Assembly: GCA_030684935.1 (NCBI GenBank) | Contig: JAUXXH010000036.1 | Location: forward strand, 31,251 to 95,250 | Direction of reading: 5' to 3' | Source: Pseudolabrys sp. | GTDB lineage: Bacteria; Pseudomonadota; Alphaproteobacteria; Rhizobiales; Xanthobacteraceae | DNA length: 64,000 bases | Part shown: positions 25,732-34,546 of the stretch, piece by piece | Layout of the letters: each line of letters starts with the position of its first letter | Position numbering within the stretch: position 1 is the stretch's first letter | Made by a program: the position numbers and the translations under genes | The notes under the pieces: generated by a model | Database searches by the model: none | Told to the model about the DNA's origin: nothing | What the model saw: the letters and a program-made list of their open reading frames with translations, nothing else

Positions 25732-26214
25732 TTATTTCGTCCGCATGGTCATGAAGACGTTGCGGTGGCATTCTGCCACCAGCGTGCCGTCCTGCTTGAA
25801 GGCCTGGTGGTGGAATTCGACGATACCGGCGCCGGGGCGGGATTTCGACGCGCGCTTGCTGACCACCTGGGTCGAGCAATGGACGGTGTCGCCCTCGAAC
25901 AGCGGGTTGGGGAAGCGCACGTCTCTCATGCCGAGATTGGCGATGGTGGTGCCGACGGTCATGTCGGAAACCTGGATGCCGATCATCAGGCCGAGCGTGA
26001 ACAGCGAGTTCATCAGAGGCTGGCCCCACTCGGTCTCGGTCTCGCAGAAATGCCGGTCGATATGCAGCGGCTGGGGGTTGAGCGTCATGTTGGAGAACAG
26101 CATGTTGTCCATCTGCGTCACGGTCCGGGTGAGGCCGTGCTCGTAGGTCTTGCCGACCTCGAGATCCTCGAAATACAGCCCGCCGCGCTTGTGCCGCTGG
26201 ATTGCCTCGCTCAT
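25732..26214 (-). CDS. MaoC-family (hot-dog) dehydratase
   Basis: The 160 residues form a single hot-dog domain. The hydratase motif region reads NMTLNPQPLHIDRHFCETE, followed by GQPLMNSLFTLGLMIGIQVSD. Length and N-terminus (GLYFEDLEVGKTYEHGLTRTVT) resemble the mesaconyl-CoA or beta-methylmalyl-CoA hydratase branch. Paired with the CitE-like lyase downstream, it could hydrate an enoyl-CoA that the lyase then cleaves, as in the ethylmalonyl-CoA pathway. That pathway role is inferred; other pathway genes are not in the window. Confidence 0.82.
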   Translation of the reverse strand: MSEAIQRHKRGGLYFEDLEVGKTYEHGLTRTVTQMDNMLFSNMTLNPQPLHIDRHFCETETEWGQPLMNSLFTLGLMIGIQVSDMTVGTTIANLGMRDVRFPNPLFEGDTVHCSTQVVSKRASKSRPGAGIVEFHHQAFKQDGTLVAECHRNVFMTMRTK

Positions 26215-26242
26215 CGCTCGTCTCCGCTCGAAAGGGCTGCCG

Positions 26243-26257
26243 TTAACGTTTCATTTA
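26243..26257. promoter_or_regulatory. Near-consensus CtrA-like site (one mismatch)
   Basis: TTAA, seven bases (CGTTTCA), then TTTA. It lies between the MaoC gene and the divergent transglycosylase gene, 86 bases before the latter. It is one of three near-matches flanking 26.2-29.9 kb. Confidence 0.35.
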
Positions 26258-26343
26258 CCATAATTACCCAGTGTGGACAGCGTCCGCCAAGCAGCCGCGT
26301 CGCGTCTGGCCCTTAGCAGCCGAGCTAATCCAAGGGCAACCCG

Positions 26344-27303
26344 ATGGCCGTCAATTCCGTCCCCGTCAATTCGGTGCCCCTGATCACCGGCGCGATCCAG
26401 CAGGCCGCGCGCCAGACCGGCGTCAGTTTCGGCTATCTGCTCGCTACCGCGCAGATCGAATCCAACCTCAATCCGTCGGCCCAGGCGCCGACCTCGTCGG
26501 CCCATGGCCTCTACCAGTTCATCGAACAGACCTGGCTCGGCACGTTGAAAGAGGGCGGTGCGGCGCACGGCTATGGCCGCCATGCCGACGCCATCACCCG
26601 GCTGCCGGACGGCCGCTATGAGGTCGCCGATCCGGGCCAGCGCGCCGCGATCATGCGGCTGCGCAGCGATCCCACCGCGAGCGCGGTGATGGCCGGCACC
26701 TTTGCCCGCAACAATGCCGCGCAGCTGCAGTCGGCGATCGGCCGCATGCCGTCCGAAGGCGAATTGTACATTGCCCATTTCCTGGGAGCCGAGGGGGCGG
26801 GGCGGCTGATCTCGGCCGCCGCGAACCAGCCAATGGCGCGCGCCGCCGACATGTTTCCGCAGGCCGCGGCGGCCAACCAGCGCATCTTCCTCGACAAGGC
26901 CGGCCGGCCGCGCAGCGCCAGCGAGGTCTATGCGACGCTGACCGGGCGGTTCGATTTTGCCCGCGCCGCCAGCGCAGCGCCGGTTCGCAGCGCGATGCCG
27001 GTCGTGGCCTTGCAGCCGCAGGCCGCGCAAGCTGTGGCCGCGCCGCCCGATCCGGCCGCTGTCGCCCGGGCCTATGCGCTGGCGCAGGACGACCGCCCCG
27101 TGCTGCCGGATACCAAGCCGCTGTTCCAGGCGATGTTCACCGACCGCTTGCGCGGCGGCACGGCGCCGGCCAATGCCGGCGGCATTCCGGCGGCGACCAA
27201 GACCGCCGCGGCCGCCAGTCCAGGCGACTCGCCGGTGCGCGGCTTCGGCCTGTTCGGCGACGGTCCGGCCGATTCAGCGCGGCTGTTCAACGGCAAGTTC
27301 TGA
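26344..27303 (+). CDS. Lytic transglycosylase (SLT domain), no signal peptide
   Basis: The 319 residues start with an SLT-type lysozyme fold: E39 in AQIESNLNP is the likely catalytic glutamate, followed by SSAHGLYQFIEQTWL. The domain runs to about residue 190. An alanine/proline-rich tail follows. No ordinary signal peptide is present, as for flagellar-type or phage-type transglycosylases that leave by another route. It cuts peptidoglycan glycan strands. The next gene (DUF2336) is on the same strand after 128 bases. A flagellar or envelope-remodelling role is inferred only. Confidence 0.82.
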   Translation: MAVNSVPVNSVPLITGAIQQAARQTGVSFGYLLATAQIESNLNPSAQAPTSSAHGLYQFIEQTWLGTLKEGGAAHGYGRHADAITRLPDGRYEVADPGQRAAIMRLRSDPTASAVMAGTFARNNAAQLQSAIGRMPSEGELYIAHFLGAEGAGRLISAAANQPMARAADMFPQAAAANQRIFLDKAGRPRSASEVYATLTGRFDFARAASAAPVRSAMPVVALQPQAAQAVAAPPDPAAVARAYALAQDDRPVLPDTKPLFQAMFTDRLRGGTAPANAGGIPAATKTAAAASPGDSPVRGFGLFGDGPADSARLFNGKF

Positions 27304-27349
27304 GCGCCGGCCCGCGCCAACGTCGTTAACACCTGCAAAACATCTATGG

Positions 27350-27364
27350 TGAACCGTTTGTTAA
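27350..27364. promoter_or_regulatory. Near-consensus CtrA-like site (one mismatch)
   Basis: TGAA, seven bases (CCGTTTG), then TTAA, 68 bases upstream of the DUF2336 gene. The second half-site is perfect. Confidence 0.4.
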
Positions 27365-27431
27365 GTGACATCGGCTAGCCTCACGGTCGGCCGCAAGTAT
27401 GCCGGCTGTTGTTGTAGCGTCGGTAGGGTAC

Positions 27432-28637
27432 ATGATTGTTCGTCAGTTCCTTCAGTGGATCCGCAATGCCGCGCCCGGCGAGCGGGCCGAAGCCACCTCT
27501 GCGCTTGCGCGCGCTTATCTCCATTCCGATTTATCGAGTGACGATCTCGCTGCCGCCGAAGGCGCGATGATCATGCTGCTCGACGATCCGTCGCCCCTGG
27601 TGCGGCGGGCGCTGGCCGAGGTGTTCGCCTCGTCGCAGAAGGCGCCGCAGGTCGTCATCGACGCGCTGGCCGCCGATCAGCCGGACGTCGCACTGCCGGT
27701 GCTGTCGCGCTCGCCGCTGCTCAACGAAGACGACCTGGTCGATCTGGTCGCCACCGGTCAGACCGAGACCCAGATCGCCATCGCCGGCCGGCCGCTGTTG
27801 TCACGTTCGCTGGCCGCCGCCATCGCCGAAGTCGGCTCGGCCGAGGCCTGTCTCGAGCTTCTCGAAAACCCCAACGCCACCATCCCGTCATTCTCAGTCG
27901 ACCGCATCGTCGATCGCTTCGGACATCTGGCCGCGATCCGCGAAAACCTGACCGATCGCGACGATCTGCCGATGGCGACGCGCCAGGCGCTGCTGTCGAA
28001 GCTGTCGCAGACGCTGGCGGGCTTCGTGACCGCCCGGCACTGGCTCGGCAGCGAACATGCCGAACATGCCGCGCGCGAGGCCTGTGAAAAGGCCACCGTC
28101 GCGATGGCGGCCGAAACGCCTTATGAGGAAATCGGCGACCTGATGCAGCATCTGCGCCAGAGCGGCCAGCTCACCGCCGGCATGATCCTGCGTGCGCTGC
28201 TGTCCGGCAATGTGGTGCTGTTCGAGGAGGCGCTGGCGGAATTGTCCGGCATGCCGCTCGACCGTGTCACCGGCTACATTCACGACCGCAATATTTCCGG
28301 CTTCCGCGCGCTGTATCTCAAGGCCGGTCTGCCGAGCTCCGCCTATCCGGCGTTCCGCGAAGCGATCGCGGCGATGCGGGAGGGTGTGCTGGTCGGCGAG
28401 CAAGGCGGGGTGGCCCGGCTCAAGCGCGGCATGGTCGAACGCGTGCTGGCGCGCTGTGCCGGCGAACGGGGCCATGACGCTGCCTCGCTGCTGGCGCTGC
28501 TGCGGCGCTTTGCGGTCGAGGCCGCACGCGAAGAAGCGCGCATGTTCTGCGATGATCTGGTGGCCGACGACTATGTCGCTGAAGACCGGATGATGCCGCT
28601 GGACTATGCGCTCGAAGACCAGCGTCTGGTGGCGTAG
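27432..28637 (+). CDS. DUF2336 protein
   Basis: The 401 residues match the alphaproteobacterial DUF2336 family: an alpha-helical protein of short HEAT-like repeats with LLDDPSPLVRRALAEVFASS, LPVLSRSPLLNEDDLVDLVA and RPLLSRSLAAAIAEVG. No catalytic motif is visible, so it is probably a cytoplasmic protein-interaction scaffold. The ATG at 27432 was preferred to an upstream in-frame start. A CtrA-like box precedes it and signalling genes follow on the opposite strand, which fits a regulatory role. The function of the family is unknown to me. Confidence 0.8.
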   Translation: MIVRQFLQWIRNAAPGERAEATSALARAYLHSDLSSDDLAAAEGAMIMLLDDPSPLVRRALAEVFASSQKAPQVVIDALAADQPDVALPVLSRSPLLNEDDLVDLVATGQTETQIAIAGRPLLSRSLAAAIAEVGSAEACLELLENPNATIPSFSVDRIVDRFGHLAAIRENLTDRDDLPMATRQALLSKLSQTLAGFVTARHWLGSEHAEHAAREACEKATVAMAAETPYEEIGDLMQHLRQSGQLTAGMILRALLSGNVVLFEEALAELSGMPLDRVTGYIHDRNISGFRALYLKAGLPSSAYPAFREAIAAMREGVLVGEQGGVARLKRGMVERVLARCAGERGHDAASLLALLRRFAVEAAREEARMFCDDLVADDYVAEDRMMPLDYALEDQRLVA

Positions 28638-28701
28638 TAAGACCGGCGCATCACCCTCGGCGCCCTGCGCGGCTTTGACCCGCGCATCCATGACGGGAAG
28701 C

Positions 28702-29280
28702 TTATTCCGGCGCGATCGACGGGCCGCCGATGATGTGCTCGAGCACCTCGGGCCGATCGCGATTTTCGGAAATCAGGAACTCGTCGGTGACCTCGCGCAG
28801 CCGCCGGGTCAGCAGCGTGGCCATCTCGCTGGCGTCGGAGCGGGCATATTCGCGATAGATCGCGCGCACCGAATCGACGTGCTGATCCACCAGTGTGAGC
28901 GGGATGCGGTTTTGATCCGGCGTGTGCTCGATCAGCCGGCACAGGCTGTCGGCCGCCGCCGCCACCGCCGGAAAGCCGAACGTCGCGGCTTCGCCTTTGA
29001 TGTCGTGGGCGGCATGGAACAGCAGTTCGGTCGTTGTCTTGGTGAAGCCGTTCGCCGTAACGCCCTGGCGGGCCTGGTCGAGCCGTTCGCATTCGGAATT
29101 CATCCAGTCGGCGAACTCCGTGGACAATTCGGCCAGCGCCATTTCGGCGCGGGCGATGGGATCTTCTTCGCCGGGCTCGTACGGTTTGGTGGTCACCGCC
29201 TTGCGCAGTTTGTTTTCCGGCATGATGACCTCGTGGTCACCGTAGGTTGCGACGGCTGCGGTATCTCTGGGGAGCGCCAT
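28702..29280 (-). CDS. Histidine phosphotransfer (Hpt) domain protein
   Basis: The 192 residues have an Hpt four-helix domain in the second half of the protein. The phosphorylatable histidine is in HDIKGEAATFG, followed by AAADSLCRLIEH. The N-terminal half is not recognised. The gene starts 15 bases after the receiver gene upstream; its ribosome binding site (AGAAGG) lies in that gap. The pair therefore looks like a phosphorelay module in one operon. No sensor kinase lies in the immediate vicinity. Confidence 0.82.
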   Translation of the reverse strand: MALPRDTAAVATYGDHEVIMPENKLRKAVTTKPYEPGEEDPIARAEMALAELSTEFADWMNSECERLDQARQGVTANGFTKTTTELLFHAAHDIKGEAATFGFPAVAAAADSLCRLIEHTPDQNRIPLTLVDQHVDSVRAIYREYARSDASEMATLLTRRLREVTDEFLISENRDRPEVLEHIIGGPSIAPE

Positions 29281-29295
29281 GATGCGACTGCCTTC

Positions 29296-29841
29296 TCAGC
29301 CTGGGGCTTTGACTTTGTCGAGCAAGGGCGTTTGTTTGATCAAGTCGACCTTGCCGCCCTTGCGGCGTTCGGGACCGACGTAGCTCGGATTGACGTTGCG
29401 GCGACGGTCCGGACCGAAATAGGTCCGGGTCTTCACGAACGGGCGCGGATTGGCGACCACGTTGACGATCCGCTGATAAAGGCCCTTCGCCGAGATCGGC
29501 TTGGCCAGGAATTCGGTGACGCCGGCGTCGCGCGCGGCCACCACGCGCTTCTTTTCGGAATGGCCGGTCAGCATGATGATCGCCACGTAGGGGTTGGAAT
29601 TGGCGCCCGGCTGGCGGATCATCTGGGTCAGCTCGAGTCCGTCGAAAATCGGCATCGCCCAGTCGGTGATGACGATATCGGGGATGAAATGGGTAAAGGC
29701 CTCCAGCCCGGTGGCGCCGTCTTCGGCCTCGTGCACTTCGCGCGCGCCGAAGCCATGCAGCAAGGTGCGCAGAATCCGGCGCATATGGGCGTTATCGTCG
29801 ATGACGAGAAAGCGCAGGCGGTTGAAATCGATGCGTACCAT
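29296..29841 (-). CDS. CheY-like single-domain response regulator
   Basis: The 181 residues have a receiver domain (about 8-130): acidic pocket VIDDN, phosphorylation site in IVITDWAMPIFDG, and conserved threonine and lysine in IIMLTGHSEKK and FLAKPIS. A 50-residue basic tail with FGPDRRRN and VGPERRKGG follows; such tails occur in alphaproteobacterial CheY-like proteins. There is no DNA-binding domain. It is co-transcribed with the Hpt gene, so the two could exchange phosphate. The output target is unknown. Confidence 0.88.
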   Translation of the reverse strand: MVRIDFNRLRFLVIDDNAHMRRILRTLLHGFGAREVHEAEDGATGLEAFTHFIPDIVITDWAMPIFDGLELTQMIRQPGANSNPYVAIIMLTGHSEKKRVVAARDAGVTEFLAKPISAKGLYQRIVNVVANPRPFVKTRTYFGPDRRRNVNPSYVGPERRKGGKVDLIKQTPLLDKVKAPG

Positions 29842-29903
29842 GAATTCCCCAGGCCCCGGGCGGGTCAGCCCGATACCTGGGGAGGGAGGCTACCGGGGTG
29901 CCG

Positions 29904-29918
29904 TTAATGAAGGGTTTA
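29904..29918. promoter_or_regulatory. Near-consensus CtrA-like site (one mismatch)
   Basis: TTAA, seven bases (TGAAGGG), then TTTA, 63 bases upstream of the receiver gene (read on the minus strand) and 59 bases before the universal stress protein gene. Confidence 0.35.
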
Positions 29919-29976
29919 GTATAAGACAGTCCGATGGTGCCGGCGGTCCCGCGCGGCAACGCCACAACGCTCAGGC

Positions 29977-30825
29977 ATGGCCATGAAAACGATCCTGATT
30001 CCGACCGAAGATCACGACGCGATGCCGGCTGTACTGGAGGCCGCCCGTCTGGTCGCCCGCACCTTCGACAGCTACATGGAAGGCTTCGCGGTGCGTCCCT
30101 CGCTTGGCACTTATGTGACGGTCGAACCGGTCAGCAGCCTGGCGATCGCCGACGCCTATGACGCCGATTTGGCCCCGCAGGCGCGCGCCCAGTTCGAAGC
30201 CTTCATGCAAAAGCATTCGGTGCCCAAAGCCGATCCGGCGGGGTCGGTCTATTCCTGGGCCTGGCCCTTCACCGATCCGGCCGAGGATTCCTTTATCGGC
30301 AACCGTGGCCGTGTGTTCGATCTGATTGCACTCGGCCGGCCGGGCTCGGCGGCGCAAAACCCGCGCATGGCGCCGCTGGAAGCGGCGCTGTTCGAAAGCG
30401 GCAAACCGGTGCTGATCGTGCCGCCGGCGGTGCCGAAGTCGATCGGTCGCAACGTGCTGGTGTCGTGGAACCGCAGCACCGAGCAGGCCCATACCAATGC
30501 CTTCGCGATGCCGATTTTGCGTTTGGCCGAGCAGGTGACGGTACTTACCGTCGAGGGCGGTACCAGCACCGGGCCGTCGGGCGAGGATGCCGCGCTGCAT
30601 CTGCGCCGCAACGGCGTCAAGGCGACCGCGCTGACGGTGAAGCCGGGGTCGCGCACCGGCGGCGAGGCGACCGGCGAGATCACACTGGAACACGCCGCCT
30701 CGCTCGGCTGCGATCTGCTGGTCAAAAGCGCCTATACGCAGAGCCGGCTGCGGCAGATGATCTTCGGCGGTGCCACCCGCCATGTTCTGGCCAAAGCGAC
30801 CTTGCCGATACTGATGGCGCACTGA
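29977..30825 (+). CDS. Universal stress protein (tandem Usp)
   Basis: The 282 residues look like two Usp-like halves. The first begins MKTILIPTEDHDAMPAVLEAARLV and ends FESGKPVLIVPPAVP; the second begins GRNVLVSWNRSTEQAHTNAF and ends LLVKSAYTQSRLRQMIFGGATRHVL, the usual ATP-type C-terminal GG(A)xxxxxL region. Cytoplasmic Usp proteins help survival under stress and starvation. The second methionine is an equally good start. It is monocistronic, divergent from the receiver gene. Confidence 0.87.
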   Translation: MAMKTILIPTEDHDAMPAVLEAARLVARTFDSYMEGFAVRPSLGTYVTVEPVSSLAIADAYDADLAPQARAQFEAFMQKHSVPKADPAGSVYSWAWPFTDPAEDSFIGNRGRVFDLIALGRPGSAAQNPRMAPLEAALFESGKPVLIVPPAVPKSIGRNVLVSWNRSTEQAHTNAFAMPILRLAEQVTVLTVEGGTSTGPSGEDAALHLRRNGVKATALTVKPGSRTGGEATGEITLEHAASLGCDLLVKSAYTQSRLRQMIFGGATRHVLAKATLPILMAH

Positions 30826-30907
30826 TAAGAGCGAACTCGGCCCCGAAGGCCGGCTGGCATTCGGGGCGGCGATTTCGGGGCCAAGCAAGACAGCAGGACA
30901 TTCGTCA

Positions 30908-32413
30908 TTGCCGAACGTGCCCGATCCGACCCATAACGCCGCCGTTCCGGCGCCTGCGCCAAAATCTCCCGGCTTCTTTTCCGTCTTCCCCTCGATCATG
31001 CTGCCGATGTTTCTGGCAGTGGTGGATCAGACCATCGTCGCCACCGCGCTGCCGGCGATCGTCGCCACCATGGGCGGCGTGGAGCGGGTGTCCTGGATCG
31101 TCGTCGCCTATCTGATCGCCGCCACGATCTCGGCGCCGATCTTCGGGCGGCTTGGCGACTCCTTCGGCCGCCGCAACATGATGTTTGTCGCCCTCGGGAT
31201 AGCCAGCGTTGCGTCGTTGCTGTGCGCCCTGGCAACATCGATCGAGATGCTGAGTCTCGCCCGCCTGCTGCAAGGCTTCGGCGGCGGCGGGCTGATGACG
31301 TTGTCGCAGGCGCTGGTGGGGGAGGCGATTCCGCCGCGCGAGCGGGCGCGTTACCAGGGTTATCTGGCCGGCATCGCCGTCTGTGCCAATTCGTTCGGTC
31401 CGGTGGCGGGCGGCTATCTGACCCAGCATTTCGGCTGGCAGTCGATCTTCCTCATCAACGTGCCGGTTGCCATCGGGGCGGCGGTGCTGGCTTTGCGGCT
31501 GCCGAAGCCTCCGGCGGAGCGGCTGCCGTGGAGCACCGATCCCGGCGGCGTCATCCTGTTCTCGATTTTCGTTTTTGCGACGCTGTTCTCGCTGGAGCAG
31601 ATCCAACGCGTCAGGGTCAGCGATCTGCCGCTGGGTGCGGCGCTGCTTGCGGCCGGGATCGTCGCGCTGGTGCTGCTGATCCGGCATGAGAACCGGCAGG
31701 CGTCGCCGCTGATACCGCTCAGCCTGTTGCGGCAGCCGGCGATCTGGCACAGCGACGCGCTGGCGGCCTGTCACGGGGCGGCGCTTGTGTCGCTGATCGT
31801 GTTCCTGCCGGTCTATCTGCAAGTGGTGCGCGGGGCGTCGCCGTCCGAGACCGGGCTTGTTCTGGTGCCGCTCACCATCGGTATCGGCATCGGCTCGCTG
31901 GTCACCGGCCGTCTGGTCAGCCGGACCGGGCGGACAACGATCTTCCCGATCTTTGGACTGACCGCGACCGCGCTCTGCTTCGGAGTGCTGGCGATCTGGG
32001 CCGGCGAGCTAGGCACCAACGGGCTGGCGGTCGTGATGCTGCTGATCGGCACGTTCATGGGAACGGTGATGGGCGTCGTGCAGGTCAGCGTGCAGAGCGC
32101 GGCCGGCCAGCTCCGCCTTGGCGAAGCCGCGGCCTCGGTCCAATTTTCCCGGTCGATCGGCGCGGCCTTCGGCACGGCTTTGGTGGCAACGGCGCTGTTT
32201 GCCTATCTCGCGATCCGCAATCCGTCGGCGGCCCAGGTCTTTGCCGCCATGGTCGAACACCGGGCGGCTAGCGGGCCGGTGCTGTCGGTGGCGCAGCGGC
32301 TGGCGATTCAGGCCGACATCGACGGCGCGTTCCGCGCCGGCTTCATGCTGATGGCGGTCTTCTGCCTCATCGGCCTGGTGCTGGCATTGACCAATCCGCA
32401 GCGGCGGATTTAG
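30908..32413 (+). CDS. DHA2-family MFS drug:H+ antiporter
   Basis: The 501 residues have about 14 hydrophobic helices, typical of DHA2 (QacA/EmrB) exporters. Key motifs are DQTIVATALPAIVATMGG in TM1, GRLGDSFGRRNMM for motif A, RLLQGFGGGGLMTLSQAL and the motif C region GPVAGGYLTQHFGW. The predicted start is TTG with AGGA nine bases before; a GTG three codons later is an alternative. There is no adaptor or regulator gene adjacent. The substrate cannot be deduced. It ends three bases from the convergent molybdenum hydroxylase gene. Confidence 0.88.
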   Translation: MPNVPDPTHNAAVPAPAPKSPGFFSVFPSIMLPMFLAVVDQTIVATALPAIVATMGGVERVSWIVVAYLIAATISAPIFGRLGDSFGRRNMMFVALGIASVASLLCALATSIEMLSLARLLQGFGGGGLMTLSQALVGEAIPPRERARYQGYLAGIAVCANSFGPVAGGYLTQHFGWQSIFLINVPVAIGAAVLALRLPKPPAERLPWSTDPGGVILFSIFVFATLFSLEQIQRVRVSDLPLGAALLAAGIVALVLLIRHENRQASPLIPLSLLRQPAIWHSDALAACHGAALVSLIVFLPVYLQVVRGASPSETGLVLVPLTIGIGIGSLVTGRLVSRTGRTTIFPIFGLTATALCFGVLAIWAGELGTNGLAVVMLLIGTFMGTVMGVVQVSVQSAAGQLRLGEAAASVQFSRSIGAAFGTALVATALFAYLAIRNPSAAQVFAAMVEHRAASGPVLSVAQRLAIQADIDGAFRAGFMLMAVFCLIGLVLALTNPQRRI

Positions 32414-32416
32414 CCC

Positions 32417-34543
32417 TCAGTCCCGCAGCAGTGCGGCCATGATGCGCTCGCGCGTCAGCGGCAGATCGCGAATGCGCAAGCCCAAAGCATGCGATACGGC
32501 GTTGCCGATGGCGGCGGCGGTCGGCCCCGCGGTGACTTCGCCGACGCCGAGCGGCACCTCGTCCTTTGTATTGATCAGCTCGATGTCGATCTCCGGCACC
32601 TCGCTGAATTTCAGCACCGGATAGGTCTCCCAGTCGAACGACGCCAGGCCCGATGCCGCGTCGCTGTCAAAGCGGACCTGTTCCTTCAGCACCCAGCTCG
32701 CCGACTGGATGACGCCGCCTTCGAGCTGGTTGATGGCGCCGTCCGGATTGATCACCAGCCCTGCATCGCAGGCACACCAGACATGGGAGAGGCGGATATC
32801 CTCGTCGACATCGAGTTCGACCACCACGGCGGCGTAGGCGGCGCGGTTCTTGTAGCGGGAAAAGGCGATGCCGCGGCCGCGGCCGGCGCCACCCGGCGCG
32901 CCGGCCTTCCAGTCGGCCATCGCCGCGACCTTCTCGATCACGCCGCGGGCGCGCGGATCGGACATGATCGACAGCCGGTAGGCGACCGGATCCTGTCCGG
33001 CGCGGGCGGCCAGGTCGTCGATGCCGCATTCCATCGCGAACACGTTGGGCATGGCGCCGAGACCGCGCAGCGACGAGGTGCGGATCGGCGTGTCGGGGAT
33101 TAGGTGATGGATGATGCGGCTGGCAGGAATGGCGTAAAGCGGCGTGCCGTTGCGGGTAGCGCCGCCGCCATTGGCTTCCGGCACGTCGGCCGGCGGCGGC
33201 TCCGGCGGCGGGTTCTGCAGCGCCAGTGCGCCGAGCAGATTGCCGCCGCCGCCGGGCCGCTGGTTGTGGGTCGCGCTCCAGATTTCCTGGGTCCAGTCGG
33301 ATGGCTTGCCGTCGGCATCGAGCAGCGCCCGCACCGTCACCACCATCGACGCCGACTTCGGCTCGAACACGAATTCCTCCTCGCGCCGCCAGCGCACGCG
33401 CACCGGCACGCCGGGCTTCTGCAGGGCGATGATGGCGGCGTCGGCGGCAGCGTCGTCGGCGCCGTTGTGGCCGTAGCAACCGGAGCCCTGAACATGAACC
33501 ACGGTCATGTTTTCGGGCTTCACCGGCAGGATCTTCGCCAGCGCCGCGCGCAGCGGATAGACGCCCTGGCAATGGGTCCAGACCGTGAGATGGCCGTCCT
33601 TGAACAGCGCCAGCCCGCACGACGGCGAGATCGAGGCATGGGCCAGATAACCGCGCGTGAAGGTCGCCTCGTAGCGCTCGCGGCCCTGCGGATCGGCCGG
33701 CTCCGGATCGCCGATGGTCTTGTCGATCGCCGGCCGTTGCAGCAGCCAGGTTGCCTCCTGCTGCGCGGCGGCCGGCGTTTCGACATCGTTCCACGTCACA
33801 TGCGACGGCGCTGCGCCGCCGGCACGTTCGACGGCGGTCTCGTCGCCGCCGATAATGGCGAGGAAATTGCCCGTGCGCACGAACTCGACCGGGCCTTTGG
33901 TGGCGCGGCGGATGGCGGCCTCGTCAATGGCGCCGATCGTGGCGCCGCGGTTCGGCTGCCGCACCACGCGGGCATGCACCATGCCGTCGAGCCGCATGTC
34001 ATGAATGAACACAGGGGCGCCGAATACCTTGCCCGGCAGATCGAGCCGGGCGCTGCTCTGGCCGATGCTGGTGAAGTCGGCGACCGCCTTGCGCTGGCCC
34101 GCGCCGGTCGCCTTGACCGCGAGATCAACCGCGCCGCACAGCGTCCAGTAGTCGAGGCCGGTCGAGGCGCCGTCGCGCAAAATGCTGCCGTCGCGCACCG
34201 AGAGCGCACCCGCGTTGCAGCCGAGCACCACGGCGGCCTGAGCGAGAAACAGCGCGCGGATGTCGGCGCAGGCCTGGCGCATGGCGATGCCGCCGGCCTG
34301 GATCGAATGGCTGCCGGAGGTGTAGCCCTCGTTCGGCGTCACATCGGTGTCGCCGGAGCGCACCGTGATGCGGGCGAGGTCGATGTCGAGTTCGTCGGCC
34401 GCGATCTGCGCCATCGCGGTCAGCACGCCTTGGCCGAGTTCGACGCGGCCGGTCAGCACGGTCACCTGGCCGGACGCGGGAAACGCGATCCAGCGATCGA
34501 GACGGGGATTGGCATCGAGGACGGCGGGCAGGGGCGCGTTCAT
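32417..34543 (-). CDS. Molybdopterin-binding subunit of an aldehyde/isoquinoline oxidoreductase-type hydroxylase (IorB-like)
   Basis: This 708-residue protein of the xanthine dehydrogenase family starts with an ArxR-like region and shows GRVELGQGVLTAMAQIAADEL near the N-terminus. LRGLGAMPNVFAMECGIDDLA and the C-terminal GVGEVTAGPTAAAIGNAV carry the cofactor-binding and catalytic glutamate motifs. It lacks a signal peptide. The [2Fe-2S] subunit gene lies three bases upstream, forming a two-subunit enzyme. Family members hydroxylate aldehydes or N-heterocycles such as isoquinoline and nicotinate. No cytochrome or FAD subunit is nearby, so the electron acceptor is unclear. Confidence 0.88.
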   Translation of the reverse strand: MNAPLPAVLDANPRLDRWIAFPASGQVTVLTGRVELGQGVLTAMAQIAADELDIDLARITVRSGDTDVTPNEGYTSGSHSIQAGGIAMRQACADIRALFLAQAAVVLGCNAGALSVRDGSILRDGASTGLDYWTLCGAVDLAVKATGAGQRKAVADFTSIGQSSARLDLPGKVFGAPVFIHDMRLDGMVHARVVRQPNRGATIGAIDEAAIRRATKGPVEFVRTGNFLAIIGGDETAVERAGGAAPSHVTWNDVETPAAAQQEATWLLQRPAIDKTIGDPEPADPQGRERYEATFTRGYLAHASISPSCGLALFKDGHLTVWTHCQGVYPLRAALAKILPVKPENMTVVHVQGSGCYGHNGADDAAADAAIIALQKPGVPVRVRWRREEEFVFEPKSASMVVTVRALLDADGKPSDWTQEIWSATHNQRPGGGGNLLGALALQNPPPEPPPADVPEANGGGATRNGTPLYAIPASRIIHHLIPDTPIRTSSLRGLGAMPNVFAMECGIDDLAARAGQDPVAYRLSIMSDPRARGVIEKVAAMADWKAGAPGGAGRGRGIAFSRYKNRAAYAAVVVELDVDEDIRLSHVWCACDAGLVINPDGAINQLEGGVIQSASWVLKEQVRFDSDAASGLASFDWETYPVLKFSEVPEIDIELINTKDEVPLGVGEVTAGPTAAAIGNAVSHALGLRIRDLPLTRERIMAALLRD

Positions 34544-34546
34544 CGT

